From: Goleter apudmare HA4340-LM2
GTDB lineage: Bacteria > Cyanobacteriota > Cyanobacteriia > Cyanobacteriales > Nostocaceae
Reading direction: 5' to 3'
Assembly (NCBI GenBank): GCA_019359495.1
Contig: JAHHHF010000081.1
Location: 1-64,000 of the forward strand
DNA: 64,000 bases
Shown: piece by piece, positions 63,649 through 64,000 of the stretch
Position numbering within the stretch: the first letter of the stretch is position 1
How the letters are laid out: the number at the start of each line of letters is the position of its first letter
Translations under genes and position numbers: made by a program
The notes under the pieces: generated by a model
Told to the model about the DNA's origin: nothing
What the model saw: only the letters and a program-made list of their open reading frames with translations
Databases searched by the model: none

Positions 63649-64000
63649 CTATTGCACCCTTTTAATCAGAGTTAAACCATCCCGCACTGGTAACAGTACT
63701 TGCTCAACACGGGGGTCTTGGGCGACAATGCGATTAAAGTGGGTGATCGCTTCTCCATTAGTTGTCCGTTGCTCTGGTGAGAGGTAAACTTGTCCTTGGA
63801 GCAAGGTGTTGTCAACGCAGATTAAGCCATCTGGTGCAAGTAAGTGATTATCCAAGATGGTTTGGAAATAAGCTACATACTCTTGTTTATCCGCATCAAT
63901 GAATATCAAATCAAAACATTCACCAGCTGCTGCTAATTTGCTGAGTGTTTCCAGTGCTGGGGCAACCTCAACGCTAATCTTATCGCCGTCGGGGGAATTT
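63649..64000 (-). CDS. mysB: O-methyltransferase of mycosporine synthesis (5' end cut by window)
   Basis: Class I SAM-dependent O-methyltransferase (caffeoyl-CoA OMT-like), 117 residues visible: metal-binding FDLIFIDADKQEY, then GLICVDNTLLQGQVY and VLLPVRDGLTLIKRVQ. In mys clusters it methylates desmethyl-4-deoxygadusol. The frame is open to the window edge, so the N-terminus and the usual first gene mysA lie beyond it. Confidence 0.9.
   Translation of the reverse strand, partial: NSPDGDKISVEVAPALETLSKLAAAGECFDLIFIDADKQEYVAYFQTILDNHLLAPDGLICVDNTLLQGQVYLSPEQRTTNGEAITHFNRIVAQDPRVEQVLLPVRDGLTLIKRVQ

Overview
The window looks like chromosome of a filamentous, probably heterocyst-forming cyanobacterium (Nostoc/Anabaena/Trichormus type). 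Frequent GCGATCGC (HIP1-like) octamers, an iron-stress isi/pcb antenna cluster, Psb28, a urease cluster with a separate ureD-A-B-C run and a mycosporine-like amino acid (shinorine-type) cluster all point that way.

Left 36 kb: two head-to-tail copies of one 18,006-bp mobile element (248-18253 and 18254-36259), bounded by three copies of a 61-bp att core (248-308, 18254-18314, 36260-36320). The core is the 3' half of a tRNA-Phe(GAA) gene. All predicted proteins of the two copies are the same. Each copy has two blocks. A minus-strand block reads leftward from a DUF3854/SF3 primase-helicase through a tightly overlapping chain of beta-rich, membrane and very small proteins, ending with holin-like small membrane proteins and an RHH-like regulator. 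A plus-strand block starts with a DUF6888/DUF6887-like pair and a MerR-type HTH protein carrying a 12-bp minisatellite, passes through small membrane and coiled-coil proteins, and ends in a tyrosine recombinase next to att. Between the blocks lie a ribbon-helix-helix gene (apparently continued by a -1 frameshift), operator-like palindromes and helically phased iteron-like repeats. I see no terminase, portal, packaging ATPase, tail gene or relaxase, so it is neither an ordinary prophage nor an ordinary ICE. A self-replicating satellite or plasmid-like virus relative, analogous in logic to tRNA-targeting tycheposons, is the best working idea. Bases 1-247 lack the 5' half of the tRNA, so another integrated element probably lies to the left.

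Right 28 kb (36321-64000) is ordinary chromosome. It holds a light-harvesting/iron-stress cluster (two CP43'-type antenna proteins, one with a PsaL-like tail, isiB flavodoxin, an IsiC-like hydrolase, canonical isiA and a fourth antenna gene); two small conserved cyanobacterial genes; a TrmJ-type methyltransferase; a beta-lactamase-like serine hydrolase; Psb28; an ABC exporter; a LOG/SLOG protein; exonuclease III; a GT4 glycosyltransferase; a zinc-ribbon peptide; a Zn alcohol dehydrogenase; ureD-ureA-ureB, an antisense GxxExxY gene, then ureC; a YcxB-like protein; and minus-strand mysE-mysC-mysB (mysB cut by the window end).

The two copies of the element are annotated separately; copy 2 entries are short and refer to copy 1.
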